From Tetragenococcus sp. (GTDB lineage: Bacteria > Bacillota > Bacilli > Lactobacillales > Enterococcaceae): a DNA stretch of 37,906 nt. Where the stretch lies: NCBI GenBank assembly GCA_030462125.1, contig JAKDZT010000005.1, forward strand, positions 1 to 37,906, in the 5' to 3' direction. The notes below the pieces were generated by a model that saw nothing but the letters and a program-made list of their open reading frames with translations, was not told the origin of the DNA and searched no databases. How positions within the stretch are numbered: the first letter of the stretch is position 1; each line of letters begins with the position of its first letter. Position numbers and translations under genes: made by a program. Positions 1 to 10,771 of this stretch are shown piece after piece.

Positions 1-97
1 TAGAGGTCGGAAACTTTATGCTGGCACAATGATTGAAATACCTGAAATAGGTACTTTTTTTATGGCAGAAAAGGGCAAAGAAGATGCGTCTGACTAA
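1..97 (+). CDS. yaaA: YaaA/RlbA S4-domain protein, C-terminal fragment
   Basis: This is an open frame entering from the left edge (codons from base 2) and ending at TAA 95-97. It encodes about 31 residues, including RGRKLYAGTMIEIPEIGTF. That pattern fits the C-terminal end of the small S4-like RNA-binding protein encoded between dnaN and recF in Firmicutes. The stop lies inside recF, a 14-base overlap, so the two genes are probably translationally coupled. Only the tail is visible, so the S4 core cannot be checked. The assignment rests on this short match plus gene order. Confidence 0.75.
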   Translation, partial: RGRKLYAGTMIEIPEIGTFFMAEKGKEDASD

Positions 98-1205
98 TCT
101 TTCTATCAAAAATTTTCGTAATTATAATGAATTAACGATAGATTTTCATAAAAACGTGGTTATTTTCTTGGGAGAAAACGCGCAAGGAAAGACGAATTTG
201 CTGGAGAGCATTTACGCCTTAGCTTTAACACGTAGTCACCGGACAAATAATGAACAAGAACTTATTCAATGGGAAAAAGACCAAGCATTTATTAAGGGAA
301 ATGTGCAAAAAGAATACACAAAGCTGCCGCTGGAATTGTTTTTGACCAAAAAAGGTCGTAAAACCAAAGTTAACCATATGGAGCAAAAGCGACTCTCTAG
401 TTATATTGGTCAATTGAACGTTATTTTATTTGCTCCAGAAGATCTTTCTTTAGTTAAAGGCAGTCCACAAGGTAGAAGAAAATTTTTAGATATGGAAATT
501 GGTCAGATTGACCCAGTTTATCTCTATGAATCAACTCAATACCAAAAAACTCTAAAACAGCGTAACCACTATCTTAAGCAATTGGCTGAGCACAAACAAA
601 CAGATGAATTATACTTAGATATTTTATCGGAACAATTGATCGAGCATGGGAGTAAGGTGCTTTTTGCACGTCAACAATTTGTTAAACGGTTAGAGTATTG
701 GGCAGATCAACTACACCAAAAAATTAGTCAATCTAAAGAACGGTTAACAGTTATCTATCGTTCAAGTGTGGCAGGGGATTATTGGCCTGACGAGCCAACT
801 GTTAAAAAAGCGTATGAAGAAGAAATGACGAAAGTAAAAAGCAAAGAGCGTTTACGGCAAGTGACATTAGTTGGTCCCCATCGTGACGATTTATCCTTTT
901 TAATCAACGGAAAAGATGTTCAAGTATTTGGCTCGCAAGGACAACAAAGAACGACTGCTTTAAGCGTGAAATTAGCAGAAATCGACTTAATAAAAGAAGA
1001 AACTGGGGAATATCCAGTATTATTGTTAGATGATGTCATGAGTGAACTAGATGATTCGAGGCAATTACATTTACTCGAGACGATTGAAGGAAAAGTCCAA
1101 ACCTTTTTGACAACGACCACATTAAAACAAGTTAAAGATAAAATGTCAGTTGAACCGGAAATTTTTTACATTAATCAAGGACAATTAGAAGGAGAAGATG
1201 TATAA
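84..1205 (+). CDS. recF: DNA replication and repair protein RecF
   Basis: RecF is an SMC-like ATPase that binds gapped DNA and, with RecO and RecR, loads RecA at stalled forks. At 373 residues it has the usual family length. The N-terminus MRLTNLSIKNFRNY is typical, Walker A is GENAQGKT (residues 30-37), an ABC-type signature region GSQGQQRT lies near residue 283, and Walker B is PVLLLDDVMSELD near residue 312. The ATG start is close to family norm. It overlaps the end of yaaA, and its TAA stop abuts the gyrB start, so recF, gyrB and gyrA probably share a transcript. Nothing looks unusual. Confidence 0.97.
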   Translation: MRLTNLSIKNFRNYNELTIDFHKNVVIFLGENAQGKTNLLESIYALALTRSHRTNNEQELIQWEKDQAFIKGNVQKEYTKLPLELFLTKKGRKTKVNHMEQKRLSSYIGQLNVILFAPEDLSLVKGSPQGRRKFLDMEIGQIDPVYLYESTQYQKTLKQRNHYLKQLAEHKQTDELYLDILSEQLIEHGSKVLFARQQFVKRLEYWADQLHQKISQSKERLTVIYRSSVAGDYWPDEPTVKKAYEEEMTKVKSKERLRQVTLVGPHRDDLSFLINGKDVQVFGSQGQQRTTALSVKLAEIDLIKEETGEYPVLLLDDVMSELDDSRQLHLLETIEGKVQTFLTTTTLKQVKDKMSVEPEIFYINQGQLEGEDV

Positions 1206-3155
<1,950 letters not shown>

Positions 3156-3175
3156 ATCGCAAAGGAGGAAAAATT

Positions 3176-5641
3176 TTGAGAGATCAAGAAAATCATATTC
3201 ATGATATTAATTTATCAAGCGAAATGCGCGGCTCCTTTATCGATTATGCGATGAGCGTCATTGTAGCCAGAGCTTTACCTGACGTTCGTGATGGATTGAA
3301 GCCAGTTCATCGGCGGATTTTATATGGTATGAGTGAACTAGGCGTAACGCCTGATAAACCACACAAAAAATCTGCGCGTATTGTCGGTGATGTCATGGGG
3401 AAATATCACCCTCATGGGGACAGTGCGATTTATGAGTCTATGGTAAGAATGGCTCAATCTTTTAGTTATCGTTATATGCTAGTAGATGGGCATGGAAACT
3501 TTGGTTCCGTTGATGGAGATGGCGCAGCTGCCATGCGTTATACTGAAGCGCGTATGAGCCGGTTATCTGTAGAAATGTTACGTGACTTAAATAAAGACAC
3601 GGTTGATTTTATTGGGAATTATGACGATACCGAAAAGGAACCCGAGGTATTACCTGCCCGTTTCCCTAACTTATTGGTTAATGGTACCACGGGAATTGCC
3701 GTGGGTATGGCCACCAACATCCCCCCACACAACCTAGGGGAAGTTGTTGCAGCAATTGATCGTTTAATAGAAAACCCCGAGGTAACAACGGGTGAATTGA
3801 TGGAGGTATTACCTGGCCCTGATTTTCCTACAGGTGGATTAGTTATGGGAAAAACAGGGATTAGACGTGCTTATGAAACGGGTAAAGGAACGATTACTGT
3901 TCGTGGCAAAGTAGAAGTTAACGAAATGGCGAATGAGAAAGAACGGATTTTAGTTACAGAATTACCTTACATGGTCAATAAAGCCAAGTTAATTGAACGA
4001 ATCTCAGAACTTCACCGGGATAAACGAATTGAAGGAATTACCGATTTACGTGATGAGTCTTCTCGAGAAGGTATGCGAATTGTTATTGATGTTCGCCGAG
4101 ATGTGAGTGCTTCAGTGGTTTTAAATAATTTATATAAAATGACTGCTTTGCAATCCTCGTTTGGTTTTAACATGTTGGCGATAGAAAATGGTATCCCTAA
4201 AATTCTTAATTTGAAACAAATCTTAGTGGATTACTTAGAACATCAAAAAAGCGTGATCACGCGACGGGCAAGTTTTGAAAAACAAAAAGCTGAAGCTCGA
4301 GCTCATATTTTAGAAGGTTTACGGATTGCATTAGACCACATTGATGAAATTATCGCCGTGATCCGGGGTTCAGAAACTGATGGACAAGCCAAAGAAACCA
4401 TGATGGAACAATTCGAATTGTCTGATCGTCAAGCACAAGCAATTTTGGATATGCGTTTACGTCGTTTAACTGGTTTAGAACGAGATAAGATTGAAAACGA
4501 GTATCAAGATTTGTTAAAACAAATCGAAGATTTAGCAGATATTTTAGCTCGACCAGAGCGAGTGATTGAAATTATCCAGACGGAATTGCATGAAATTGAA
4601 CAACGTTTTGGCGATAAGCGTCGCACAGAATTACTAGTAGGCGAAGTTTTAAGTTTAGAAGATGAAGATCTAATTGAAGAAGAAGACATTGTGGTTACCT
4701 TGACCAATAATGGCTACATTAAAAGAGGAGCCAACAGCGAGTTTCGAGCACAAAACCGTGGAGGACGCGGCGTGCAAGGTATGGGCATTCATGATAAGGA
4801 CTTTGTTACTACTCTAGTGTCTTGTTCTACTCATGATAATTTACTATTTTTCACCAATGCTGGAAAAGTCTATAAAGCAAAAGGTTATGAAATTCCAGAA
4901 TACGGACGTACTGCAAAAGGGATTCCAATTATTAATTTCTTAGGAATTAATTCAAATGAACGAGTTCAAACGGTGATTGCTTTATCCAATAAAAGAGAAG
5001 AACGCAAATATCTCTTCTTTACTACCAAGTACGGTGTAGTAAAACGTACCTCGGTAGAAGCCTTCAAAAATATTCGTAGCAATGGTTTGATTGCGGTTGG
5101 ATTAAAAGAGCAAGATGAATTAGTCAATGTTTTGAGTACCTGTGGCGACGATGTCATGATTATAGGAACCCATAACGGGTATTCAGTCACTTTCAAAGAA
5201 GAAGATGTACGTGACATGGGCCGTACAGCTAGCGGTGTACGTGGAATCCGGCTAAGGCCAGAAGATTATGTGGTTGGTGCTGCGGTTATACGAGCAGATG
5301 ATGAAGTCTTAGTGATTACCGAAAAAGGTTATGGCAAACGTACCTCAGGAGAACAATACCCTGTAAAAGGTCGCGGAGGTAAAGGAATTAAAACAGCGAA
5401 TATTACCGAAAAGAATGGCCCACTGGCAGGATTGACAACTGTTTCTGGTAAAGAGGATATCATGGTAATTACTGATAAGGGCGTTATCATTCGCTTCCAT
5501 GTTGATGACATCTCGCAAACGGGTCGCGCTACCTTGGGTGTTCGTCTAATGAAAATGGAAGAAGACGCAAAAGTTGTTACCATGGCAACAGTAGATTCTG
5601 AAGAGTTGGAAAAAGTAGAAGAGGACTCAACAGAAGAATAA
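3176..5641 (+). CDS. gyrA: DNA gyrase subunit A
   Basis: This is the DNA-cleaving subunit of gyrase, 821 residues. The active-site tyrosine is Y122 in RYTEARM. The quinolone-resistance region reads [10 protein letters not shown] with S83 and E87, which is the quinolone-susceptible type at both positions. The C-terminal beta-pinwheel carries the GyrA box as QNRGGRG, with Asn at the second position where Arg or Lys is common; this box is needed for DNA wrapping. The start is TTG at 3176 behind a strong AAAGGAGG. The protein ends in an acidic tail ([13 protein letters not shown]). A strong terminator follows. Confidence 0.98.
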   Translation: MRDQENHIHDINLSSEMRGSFIDYAMSVIVARALPDVRDGLKPVHRRILYGMSELGVTPDKPHKKSARIVGDVMGKYHPHGDSAIYESMVRMAQSFSYRYMLVDGHGNFGSVDGDGAAAMRYTEARMSRLSVEMLRDLNKDTVDFIGNYDDTEKEPEVLPARFPNLLVNGTTGIAVGMATNIPPHNLGEVVAAIDRLIENPEVTTGELMEVLPGPDFPTGGLVMGKTGIRRAYETGKGTITVRGKVEVNEMANEKERILVTELPYMVNKAKLIERISELHRDKRIEGITDLRDESSREGMRIVIDVRRDVSASVVLNNLYKMTALQSSFGFNMLAIENGIPKILNLKQILVDYLEHQKSVITRRASFEKQKAEARAHILEGLRIALDHIDEIIAVIRGSETDGQAKETMMEQFELSDRQAQAILDMRLRRLTGLERDKIENEYQDLLKQIEDLADILARPERVIEIIQTELHEIEQRFGDKRRTELLVGEVLSLEDEDLIEEEDIVVTLTNNGYIKRGANSEFRAQNRGGRGVQGMGIHDKDFVTTLVSCSTHDNLLFFTNAGKVYKAKGYEIPEYGRTAKGIPIINFLGINSNERVQTVIALSNKREERKYLFFTTKYGVVKRTSVEAFKNIRSNGLIAVGLKEQDELVNVLSTCGDDVMIIGTHNGYSVTFKEEDVRDMGRTASGVRGIRLRPEDYVVGAAVIRADDEVLVITEKGYGKRTSGEQYPVKGRGGKGIKTANITEKNGPLAGLTTVSGKEDIMVITDKGVIIRFHVDDISQTGRATLGVRLMKMEEDAKVVTMATVDSEELEKVEEDSTEE

Positions 5642-5674
5642 GAAATTAAAAATGAAGAAATAATGAGTTTATAA

Positions 5675-5722
5675 AAAAAATCAACAAAAGTACAAAATGA
5701 AAAAAACTTTTGTTGATTTTTT
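5675..5722 (+). terminator. Rho-independent terminator after gyrA
   Basis: A 17-bp perfect inverted repeat has arms at 5675-5691 and 5706-5722, the second ending in a T run. The left arm begins with A-rich sequence, so the element could terminate in both directions. It closes the recF-gyrB-gyrA unit. Confidence 0.85.
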
Positions 5723-5777
5723 GCGTACTTATATATGTGCAACCCATTCTAATTCTAAATAATCAAGACGAAATATC

Positions 5778-5806
5778 TTGCGTATCAAGGTCAATGCGTG
5801 TATAAT
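5778..5806 (+). promoter_or_regulatory. Promoter of the rpsF-ssb-rpsR operon
   Basis: TTGCGT (5778-5783) and TATAAT (5801-5806) are separated by 17 bases, an almost ideal sigma-A promoter. It lies between the gyrA terminator and rpsF, which suggests transcription starts near 5813 and leaves a leader of about 75 bases. Confidence 0.8.
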
Positions 5807-5834
5807 TTTACTTTGTGAGTAGTCTTAACTGACA

Positions 5835-5880
5835 ACTCTCTCTGCTCCTAGAAAAAGGAGCCAAAGTCCATAGGGAGGTG
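5835..5880 (+). promoter_or_regulatory. rpsF leader hairpin, candidate S6:S18 autoregulatory element
   Basis: GCTCCT (5844-5849) pairs with AGGAGC (5856-5861). Outside this hairpin, CTCTC at about 5836-5842 can pair with the GGGAG of the Shine-Dalgarno at 5873-5877, so the ribosome binding site could be hidden. S6 operons in many bacteria carry an S6:S18-binding leader. I do not see the conserved CCG bulge clearly, so membership of that family is only an inference. Confidence 0.35.
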
Positions 5881-5888
5881 AAAAATCA

Positions 5889-6188
5889 ATGGAAAATACG
5901 AAGTATGAAATTACCTACATCATTCGTCCTGACATTGATGAAGAAGCAAAAGCAGCTTTAATTGATCGCTTTGATGCAGTCGTTACTGATAATGGCGCTG
6001 AAGTGATTGAATCTAAAGACTGGCAAAAACGTCGTTTTGCGTATGAAATGAACGGATACCGCGAAGGCATCTATCACATCGTTAACGTTTCTTCTCCATC
6101 AACTGCAAATATGATTAATGAATTTAATCGCCTTGCAGGGATCAACAATGATATCATTCGTCATATGATTGTGAAAGAAGAAGACTAA
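5889..6188 (+). CDS. rpsF: 30S ribosomal protein S6
   Basis: S6 is a small-subunit protein that binds the 16S rRNA central domain as a heterodimer with S18. The 99 residues match the family length. The N-terminus [20 protein letters not shown] and the [26 protein letters not shown] block are typical. A strong AGGGAGGTG precedes the ATG. It is the first gene of rpsF-ssb-rpsR, the standard arrangement linking S6 and S18 with single-strand binding protein. Confidence 0.98.
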   Translation: MENTKYEITYIIRPDIDEEAKAALIDRFDAVVTDNGAEVIESKDWQKRRFAYEMNGYREGIYHIVNVSSPSTANMINEFNRLAGINNDIIRHMIVKEED

Positions 6189-6190
6189 CG

Positions 6191-6206
6191 TGTTTCACAT
6201 GAAACA
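6191..6206. promoter_or_regulatory. parS-like site (one mismatch)
   Basis: TGTTTCACATGAAACA lies in the rpsF-ssb gap. It differs at one base from the Bacillus ParB (Spo0J) consensus TGTTNCACGTGAAACA, with CACATG in place of CACGTG. The other 15 positions fit. It is probably a weaker member of the set with the sites at 18023 and 30770. Confidence 0.6.
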
Positions 6207-6229
6207 ATAACGATGAGGAGATGGTAAAT

Positions 6230-6733
6230 TTGATTAATAACGTTGTACTAGTAGGAAGATTGACAAAAGATCCTGATTTACGTTACACCGCAAATGGGAT
6301 AGCAGTTGCGACATTTACATTAGCTATAAATCGTACATTTACAAATCAAAATGGCGAAAGAGAAGCTGATTTTATTAACTGCGTTATCTGGAGAAAAGCG
6401 GCGGAAAATATCGCAAATTTGGGACGTAAGGGTGCACTAATTGGCGTTACTGGGAGAATTCAGTCTAGAAATTATGAAAATCAACAAGGACAGCGTGTTT
6501 TTGTAACTGAAGTTGTAGCAGAGAATTTCCAATTATTGGAACCTCGTTCTGTTAGTGAACAACGTCGTTCTTCTGATAACAATAATTCTGGTGGCAATCA
6601 ATCGAACTTTGGAGACAGTTACAATCAAAAACCAACATCTCAACCTTCTGAAACACCTAATTTTGATCGAGATAACTCCGATCCTTTCGGTGGCTCCTCG
6701 ATTGATATTTCAGATGATGACTTACCATTCTAA
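6230..6733 (+). CDS. ssb: Single-stranded DNA-binding protein
   Basis: SSB is a tetrameric OB-fold protein that coats single-stranded DNA and recruits repair and replication partners. I choose TTG 6230, giving [20 protein letters not shown] (167 residues), because GAGGAG (6215-6220) is correctly spaced from it. The upstream ATG at 6221 touches that ribosome binding site. The OB fold spans about residues 1-107, followed by a low-complexity Q/N/S/G linker. The C-terminal partner-binding tip ends in DDDLPF, the canonical acidic tail. It is the essential housekeeping SSB. Confidence 0.97.
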   Translation: MINNVVLVGRLTKDPDLRYTANGIAVATFTLAINRTFTNQNGEREADFINCVIWRKAAENIANLGRKGALIGVTGRIQSRNYENQQGQRVFVTEVVAENFQLLEPRSVSEQRRSSDNNNSGGNQSNFGDSYNQKPTSQPSETPNFDRDNSDPFGGSSIDISDDDLPF

Positions 6734-6756
6734 CAAATGGATAGGAGGGAAATAGA

Positions 6757-6996
6757 ATGGCTCAACAAAGAAGAGGCGGACGCAGACGTCGTAAAGTAGA
6801 TTATCTTGCAGCAAATCACATTGAACATGTTGATTATAAAGATGTTGAATTATTAAAAAGATTTATTTCAGAACGTGGTAAAATCTTACCTCGTCGTGTG
6901 ACCGGAACTGGCGCAAAAAATCAACGTAAGTTGACAATTGCTATCAAACGCGCACGCATCATGGGCTTATTGCCTTTTGTAAATGAAGAAAGCTAA
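6757..6996 (+). CDS. rpsR: 30S ribosomal protein S18
   Basis: S18 is the small-subunit partner of S6 on 16S rRNA. The 79-residue protein has a basic N-terminus ([17 protein letters not shown]) and the conserved block [39 protein letters not shown] precedes the ATG. It is the last gene of its operon, and a terminator follows within about 10 bases. Confidence 0.98.
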   Translation: MAQQRRGGRRRRKVDYLAANHIEHVDYKDVELLKRFISERGKILPRRVTGTGAKNQRKLTIAIKRARIMGLLPFVNEES

Positions 6997-7006
6997 AAAA
7001 GTCTAT

Positions 7007-7037
7007 CCGAATGACAAAATTGTCATTCGGTTTTTTT
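7007..7037 (+). terminator. Rho-independent terminator after rpsR
   Basis: CCGAATGACAA (7007-7017) pairs with TTGTCATTCGG (7020-7030) and is followed by seven T residues (7031-7037). Confidence 0.92.
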
Positions 7038-7067
7038 GTCGATTATCTTTTAAATGATCGCCTTGTT

Positions 7068-7098
7068 TTGTAAATCGCATAATCAAATAGTTTATGAT
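7068..7098 (+). promoter_or_regulatory. Probable promoter of gdpP-rplI
   Basis: TATGAT (7093-7098) is followed by AAAAT. The nearest upstream hexamer is TTGTAA (7068-7073), 19 bases away, which is longer than ideal. It is the only reasonable promoter between the rpsR terminator and gdpP. Confidence 0.45.
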
Positions 7099-7201
7099 AA
7101 AATGGGAATTAAACAAATAGGACCCATTAAAAATTTTTTGGAAAAGTTAAGCAATCGTCAAATTTTACTAGTTGAATTTGAAATTATAAGGAGCCTTGGC
7201 T

Positions 7202-8656
7202 ATGACAGTAATCGGCATTATTTCTTTGGATAATTATGACGATATTATTGACAAAATGGATGATAAAAATATTTCTTTACTAAATACCTTAGTCACAACG
7301 ATGATCTCGGATTGGGCGAATGAGTATGGAATTTTTTATAAACGAGTGAATACAGATCGTTACTTTTTTGTTGCTAGTATGAATGATCTAAATCGGATCA
7401 AAGAAGGTAAATTTGATATTTTACAGCGATTAAAAGATTCCAATATAAATAGTGAGTTTATATTGACGATGAGTATGGGGATTGCATATGGTGATAAATC
7501 AATGGAAAAAATTGGTGAAGTTGCCCAAAATAATCTCGATATGGCTTTAGCTCGAGGCGGCGATCAAGTTGTCATAAAGGATGCTGATTCACAAGCAAAG
7601 CCCCAGTTTTTTGGTGGTCAAACAGAAGGAACTATACGTCGAACACGAGTACGTTCGCGTGCAATGAGTTCTTCTTTGAAAAAGATTTTTTCTGAAAATC
7701 AAAAGATTTTTATCATGGGACACCACTATCCAGATATGGATGCTATAGGTAGTGCTTTTGGCGTAGCTGCTCTGGCGCAGTTCAACCAAAAAGAGCCTTA
7801 CGTGATTATCGAACAAGAAGAGGTAACAGAAGACACCCAGCGTTGTTTAGAGGAGATAAATAAACATCCGGAGGAAGCTAAGTTGGTCATCTCTGGCAAA
7901 AGAGCTTTACAACTCATAGATGATAATAGTGTCTTGGTTATGGTCGATTATAACCGACCCGCGCTTTCAATCTCCAAAGAAGTATTTGATGCTTTTGATA
8001 AAATTATGATTATTGATCATCATCGTCGTAGCGAAGAATTTCCTGATCGTCCATTGCTTACTTATATTGAACCTGCCGCTTCTTCTGCTAGTGAGTTGGT
8101 AGCTGAATTAGTCCAATTTCAATCGAATAAAAGGAAAAAAGTCTCGAGATTTATCGCCGGATTATTATTGTCTGGTATTTATGTTGATACGAAAAGTTTC
8201 TTTACTCGGACGACAGCGCAAACGTTTAATGTGGCAAGTTATTTAAAAAATCACGGGGCAGACCTTTCATTAGTTCGCTACTTATTGAGTTCAGATTTGG
8301 ACTCGTATTTACAAATGAGCGAATTAGTGGCGCGCAGTGAGTATGTCACAAAAGATATCGTTGTGGCAGTCGCTTCTGAGAATGAAGTTTACGATAATGT
8401 CACAGCTTCCAAGGCAGCAGATACGTTATTATCAATGAATGATATTGAAGCTGCTTTTGTCATTACTAACCAATTTGAACACGAAACTTCGATTAATGCT
8501 CGTAGTTCTGGAGGCATTAATGTTCAAAGAGTTATGGAAAGACTAGGGGGTGGCGGTCACTTTAGTAACGCCGCAACTCAGATCAAGGGAAAATCGATCG
8601 AAAATGTACGGAAGCTGTTAATTGATGAATTAAAACAATTAGACGATAAGGAGTGA
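7202..8656 (+). CDS. gdpP: GdpP-family c-di-AMP phosphodiesterase, short form lacking membrane and PAS domains
   Basis: GdpP (YybT) hydrolyses the osmotic and cell-wall second messenger c-di-AMP. The family protein is normally about 650-660 residues: two N-terminal membrane helices, a haem-binding PAS domain, a degenerate GGDEF domain, then DHH and DHHA1 catalytic domains. This gene encodes only 484 residues and begins directly in the GGDEF-like domain (MTVIGIISLDNYDD, to about ARGGDQVVI at 117-126). The catalytic part looks intact: GHHYPDMDAIGSA (173-185), VMVDYNRP with D249, IDHH (271-274), and the DHHA1 glycine block GGGGHFSNAATQ near the end. I start at ATG 7202, eight bases after AAGGAG (7188-7193); the TTG at 7196 is too close. 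An in-frame stop at 7187 rules out an upstream extension. It is predicted to be cytosolic, and it is co-transcribed with rplI. Confidence 0.9.
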   Translation: MTVIGIISLDNYDDIIDKMDDKNISLLNTLVTTMISDWANEYGIFYKRVNTDRYFFVASMNDLNRIKEGKFDILQRLKDSNINSEFILTMSMGIAYGDKSMEKIGEVAQNNLDMALARGGDQVVIKDADSQAKPQFFGGQTEGTIRRTRVRSRAMSSSLKKIFSENQKIFIMGHHYPDMDAIGSAFGVAALAQFNQKEPYVIIEQEEVTEDTQRCLEEINKHPEEAKLVISGKRALQLIDDNSVLVMVDYNRPALSISKEVFDAFDKIMIIDHHRRSEEFPDRPLLTYIEPAASSASELVAELVQFQSNKRKKVSRFIAGLLLSGIYVDTKSFFTRTTAQTFNVASYLKNHGADLSLVRYLLSSDLDSYLQMSELVARSEYVTKDIVVAVASENEVYDNVTASKAADTLLSMNDIEAAFVITNQFEHETSINARSSGGINVQRVMERLGGGGHFSNAATQIKGKSIENVRKLLIDELKQLDDKE

Positions 8657-8665
8657 AAGACAAAG

Positions 8666-9118
8666 ATGAAAGTCATTTTTTTACAAGATGTAAAAGGAAA
8701 AGGAAAAAAAGGGGACGTCAAGGACGTACCAAATGGTTACGCACAAAATTATCTATTTAAAAATAAACTAGCAAAAGAAGCAAATCAGGGCAATGTAGCT
8801 GCTATGCGCGGCAAGAAACAAGCGCAAGAAAAAGAAGAAGCTGAAAATTTACAAGAAGCGCAAAGAATAAAAGCTGATTTGGAAGATGAAAAAACGGTCG
8901 TAGAAATCACAGCTAAAGTTGGTGATGATGGCCGACTTTTTGGTTCTGTGCCTTCCAAACAGATTGCGCAAAGTTTAGAAAAACAGTACCAGATCAAAGT
9001 TGATAAAAGAAAAATTGAGTTAAAAGAACCCATCCGCTCCATAGGATATACGGATGTTCCTGTTAAATTACATCCAGAAGTGACAGCCAATATTAAAGTA
9101 CATGTAGTCGAAGAATAA
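8666..9118 (+). CDS. rplI: 50S ribosomal protein L9
   Basis: L9 binds 23S rRNA near the L1 stalk and helps maintain reading frame. The 150 residues match the family. The N-terminal domain is [32 protein letters not shown], a charged connecting helix covers roughly residues 45-75, and the C-terminal domain contains the [13 protein letters not shown] block. It lies 9 bases after gdpP, with AAGGAG overlapping the gdpP stop, so the two are one transcript. gdpP-rplI-dnaB is a conserved Firmicute order. Confidence 0.98.
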   Translation: MKVIFLQDVKGKGKKGDVKDVPNGYAQNYLFKNKLAKEANQGNVAAMRGKKQAQEKEEAENLQEAQRIKADLEDEKTVVEITAKVGDDGRLFGSVPSKQIAQSLEKQYQIKVDKRKIELKEPIRSIGYTDVPVKLHPEVTANIKVHVVEE

Positions 9119-9125
9119 AATGAGG

Positions 9126-9200
9126 AGGCTGGGACATCATTTGTTTCCAGCAATGATTCATGAAAGTCTATCATTGCTGGAGTCTTTTGTCCCAGTTTCT
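9126..9200. repeat. Nested inverted-repeat element between rplI and dnaB
   Basis: Two inverted repeats are nested. The outer arms are CTGGGACA (9129-9136) and TGTCCCAG (9188-9195), extendable by G-T pairs. The inner arms are CCAGCAATGAT (9147-9157) and ATCATTGCTGG (9170-9180). A short pyrimidine stretch follows. It probably works as a terminator after rplI. The GGCTGGGACA/TGTCCCAG outer motif resembles an intergenic element that I recall as common in Lactobacillales genomes, so it may be a dispersed repeat. Copy number cannot be checked from one window. Confidence 0.6.
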
Positions 9201-9259
9201 TACACTTTTAGTAAAATTGTTCATAGGTGTGTAAACGAAGGTTATTTAGGAGAAGAAAT

Positions 9260-10627
9260 ATGAATGAAATTTGGCAAGATCGTGTCCCACCCCAAGATAT
9301 AGAAGCAGAACAAGCTGTATTAGGCGCAATTTTTCTTGATTCAGATGCGATCATCGAAGCAATGGAGCTGCTGGAGCCGAATAATTTTTATCGTAGAAGC
9401 CATCAAATTATTTTCCAATGTATGATCCAGCTTAATGACCGTAACGAAGCGATTGATTTAATTACTTTAAAAGCTGAAATTGAAAAGAGTAATTCTTTAG
9501 AAGATGTTGGTGGTATTAGTTATTTGACCGAATTAAGTCAAGTTTCACCTACGTCATCTAGTGTATCTTATTATGCTAAAATCGTGGATGATAAAGCAAC
9601 ATTACGCCAATTAATTCAAAGAGCAAGCAAAATTGTCACGTCAGGCTTTGAACAAAATGAAGATGTACAAGAAATCGTTGAAGGTGCTGAAAAAAGCATA
9701 TTAGAGGTTTCCGAAAAAAGTAATAGTAATGGTTTCCAATCAATTGCTGATGTATTGAATCAAACGATCGAAAATATTGATCAATTAGCGCAAAATAATG
9801 AAGAAATCACGGGCTTGCCTACTGGTTATAAGGCATTAGATAAAATGACAGCAGGCTTGCAAAAAGATGAATTATTGATTATTGCAGCACGTCCGGCAGT
9901 TGGAAAAACAGCATTTGCTTTAAATATCGCCCAAAATGTGGGAACAAAAACAGATAATACGGTAGCTATTTTCAGCTTAGAAATGGGCGCAGAATCGTTA
10001 GTTAGTCGGATGCTTTGTGCTGAAGGATCGATTGATGCAAGTCATTTACGTACTGGACAATTGACTGATGAAGAATGGCGGAATTTAATTGTAGCTATGG
10101 GTAGTTTATCCAAAGCAAGTATTTATATTGATGATACGCCAGGGATCAAAGTTTCTGAAATCCGTGCCCGTTGTCGTAAATTAGCGCAGGAAAAGGGAAA
10201 CTTAGGCCTAATTTTAATTGATTATTTACAATTAATTGAAGGATCAGGCAGAGAAAGCCGCCAACAAGAAGTATCAGAAATTTCCCGACAGTTAAAAAAA
10301 ATAGCAAAAGAATTGAATGTTCCAGTGGTTGCACTTTCGCAACTATCGCGGAGTGTTGAACAAAGACAGGATAAACGTCCCGTTTTAAGTGATATCCGTG
10401 AATCTGGTTCGATTGAACAAGATGCCGATATCGTTGCTTTTTTATATCGTGAAGATTATTATCAAAGAGACAATGAGGAAGACGACGACGAAGAAGCAAG
10501 TGATGACAATGTTATTGAAGTTATTATCGAGAAAAATCGGAATGGCGCTCGAGGAACGGTCGAGTTACTCTTTATAAAAGAATATAATAAGTTCTCATCC
10601 CTTTCACCGCGAACCGCATTTGAGTGA
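9260..10627 (+). CDS. dnaB: Replicative DNA helicase DnaB/DnaC
   Basis: This is the hexameric fork helicase (called DnaC in Bacillus subtilis), 455 residues. The start is ATG 9260, six bases after AGGAGA (9248-9253); a longer frame from 9227 adds an implausible KRRLFRRR stretch with no ribosome binding site. The N-terminal primase-interacting domain starts MNEIWQDRVPPQDIEAEQAVLGAIFLD. The RecA-like motor has Walker A ARPAVGKT (210-217), FSLEMGAESLVSRM, LGLILIDYLQLIEG (Walker B), ALSQLSRSVEQR, and the arginine-finger region EKNRNGARGTVEL. A D/E-rich insert lies before the last motif. It is a stand-alone unit with its own terminator. Confidence 0.98.
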   Translation: MNEIWQDRVPPQDIEAEQAVLGAIFLDSDAIIEAMELLEPNNFYRRSHQIIFQCMIQLNDRNEAIDLITLKAEIEKSNSLEDVGGISYLTELSQVSPTSSSVSYYAKIVDDKATLRQLIQRASKIVTSGFEQNEDVQEIVEGAEKSILEVSEKSNSNGFQSIADVLNQTIENIDQLAQNNEEITGLPTGYKALDKMTAGLQKDELLIIAARPAVGKTAFALNIAQNVGTKTDNTVAIFSLEMGAESLVSRMLCAEGSIDASHLRTGQLTDEEWRNLIVAMGSLSKASIYIDDTPGIKVSEIRARCRKLAQEKGNLGLILIDYLQLIEGSGRESRQQEVSEISRQLKKIAKELNVPVVALSQLSRSVEQRQDKRPVLSDIRESGSIEQDADIVAFLYREDYYQRDNEEDDDEEASDDNVIEVIIEKNRNGARGTVELLFIKEYNKFSSLSPRTAFE

Positions 10628-10660
10628 TTATTTAGCTATACCAATTTAAATAAAGAAAGC

Positions 10661-10709
10661 AATAGTTGCAAGCAAATTTTTTTAAATAAAAAGCTTGCAA
10701 CTATTTTTA
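10661..10709 (+). terminator. Rho-independent terminator after dnaB
   Basis: AATAGTTGCAAGC (10661-10673) pairs with GCTTGCAACTATT (10693-10705), giving a 13-bp perfect stem followed by TTT. The loop is AT-rich and 19 bases long. Confidence 0.85.
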
Positions 10710-10771
10710 TAAACTTGTATTGTGTTTATATACAACAATACCAATTTTTATTTTTAAGGGAGCGTGTATAA

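Noticed and set aside
3410-3440. Possible quinolone-resistance change in GyrA
   Set aside because: S83 and E87 are both the susceptible residues.
7196-7201. TTG 7196 as gdpP start
   Set aside because: Only two bases from AAGGAG; ATG 7202 has proper spacing.
8785-9174. 129-codon antisense frame over rplI
   Set aside because: Lies opposite a clear ribosomal protein gene, has Ser/Cys-rich low-complexity sequence and no ribosome binding site; a shadow of rplI codons.
10715-10735. TTGTAT/ATACAA palindrome upstream of fbp as an operator
   Set aside because: Six-base arms in AT-rich DNA are expected by chance, and I know no matching regulator; kept out of the feature list.
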